A program made the translations under genes and the position numbers. The notes under the pieces were generated by a model that was not told the origin of the DNA, ran no database searches, and worked only from the letters and a program-made list of their open reading frames with translations. A stretch of 13,758 nucleotides of DNA from contig DAOTYY010000138.1 in assembly GCA_034434695.1 (NCBI GenBank), positions 1 through 13,758 of the forward strand, read 5' to 3'. The DNA comes from DYEC01 sp034434695. Lineage in GTDB: Bacteria > Chloroflexota > Anaerolineae > Anaerolineales > Anaerolineaceae. Shown one piece after another: positions 13,714-13,758 of the stretch (the first letter of the stretch is position 1; every line of letters starts with the position of its first letter).

Positions 13714-13758
13714 ATGGACAGTTTACTCGTTTTATTCTGTGATGTCGATGATTTTTGC
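13645..13758 (+). mobile_element. Left part of a probable IS982-family insertion sequence
   Basis: Inferred from the transposase-like start at 13714 and the lack of other coding content before it. The boundary is approximate; only part of the element is in the window. Confidence 0.45.
13714..13758 (+). CDS. Start of an IS982-family-like transposase (3' end outside window)
   Basis: Fifteen codons are visible from ATG at 13714: MDSLLVLFCDVDDFC. The FCDVDDFC pattern at the N-terminus is, from memory, characteristic of IS982-family DDE transposases (LFC.VDDFC..F). AGGAG seven bases upstream supports the start. The gene reads away from the ABC permeases. The remaining roughly 270 residues lie beyond the window, so the family call rests on a short motif and should be confirmed on the extended sequence. 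Confidence 0.6.
   Translation, partial: MDSLLVLFCDVDDFC

Noticed and set aside
1..13758. CRISPR arrays, tRNA and rRNA genes
   Set aside because: No regularly spaced repeats, cloverleaf-like segments or conserved rRNA stretches were seen on either strand.

Overview
The window most resembles a Chloroflexota genome, probably class Anaerolineae. The evidence is a GroEL ending in a Pro-rich MPEY tail rather than a GGM repeat, a HrcA/CIRCE-controlled groESL operon, tandem membrane-anchored TPR proteins with a PTPTPTRSPES-type linker, and a cytoplasmic LysM/DhaL-like gene pair. This assignment is from recalled family features, not a search.

Left block (1-4480, minus strand): an aldehyde dehydrogenase gene with its own strong promoter and a strong terminator, then a tightly packed set of a small two-helix membrane protein, CoA-transferase alpha, CoA-transferase beta and a D-2-hydroxyacid dehydrogenase. 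This set is decaying. The alpha gene has an in-frame TAG at 1801-1803, but its frame stays open for 69 more codons and would end one base before the beta start. The hydroxyacid dehydrogenase loses its catalytic C-terminus at a junction with an unrelated plus-strand reading frame that enters from the left edge, probably a mobile element.

Middle block (4665-6911, plus strand): a LysM protein without a signal peptide, with a long Ala/Glu/Lys coiled coil, and a Gln-rich DhaL (DAK2)-like protein form a two-gene unit closed by a clear terminator. A COG1738/YhhQ-type queuosine-precursor transporter follows. A perfect inverted repeat separates it from the convergent groEL.

Right block (6935-13600, minus strand): groEL and groES behind a textbook promoter overlapping a perfect CIRCE operator; two tandem paralogous TPR proteins with an apparently leaderless promoter; and two sugar-type ABC transporter permeases (MalF-like then MalG-like). 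No solute-binding protein or ATPase gene is present. The window ends inside the first 15 codons of what looks like an IS982-family transposase reading away from the permeases.

Both window ends therefore look mobile-element related, as is common when contigs break at repeats. No tRNA, rRNA or CRISPR array was seen. The least conventional items are the LysM/DhaL-like pair, the amber-interrupted CoA-transferase operon, the leaderless TPR operon and the conserved cysteine pair in the TPR paralogues.
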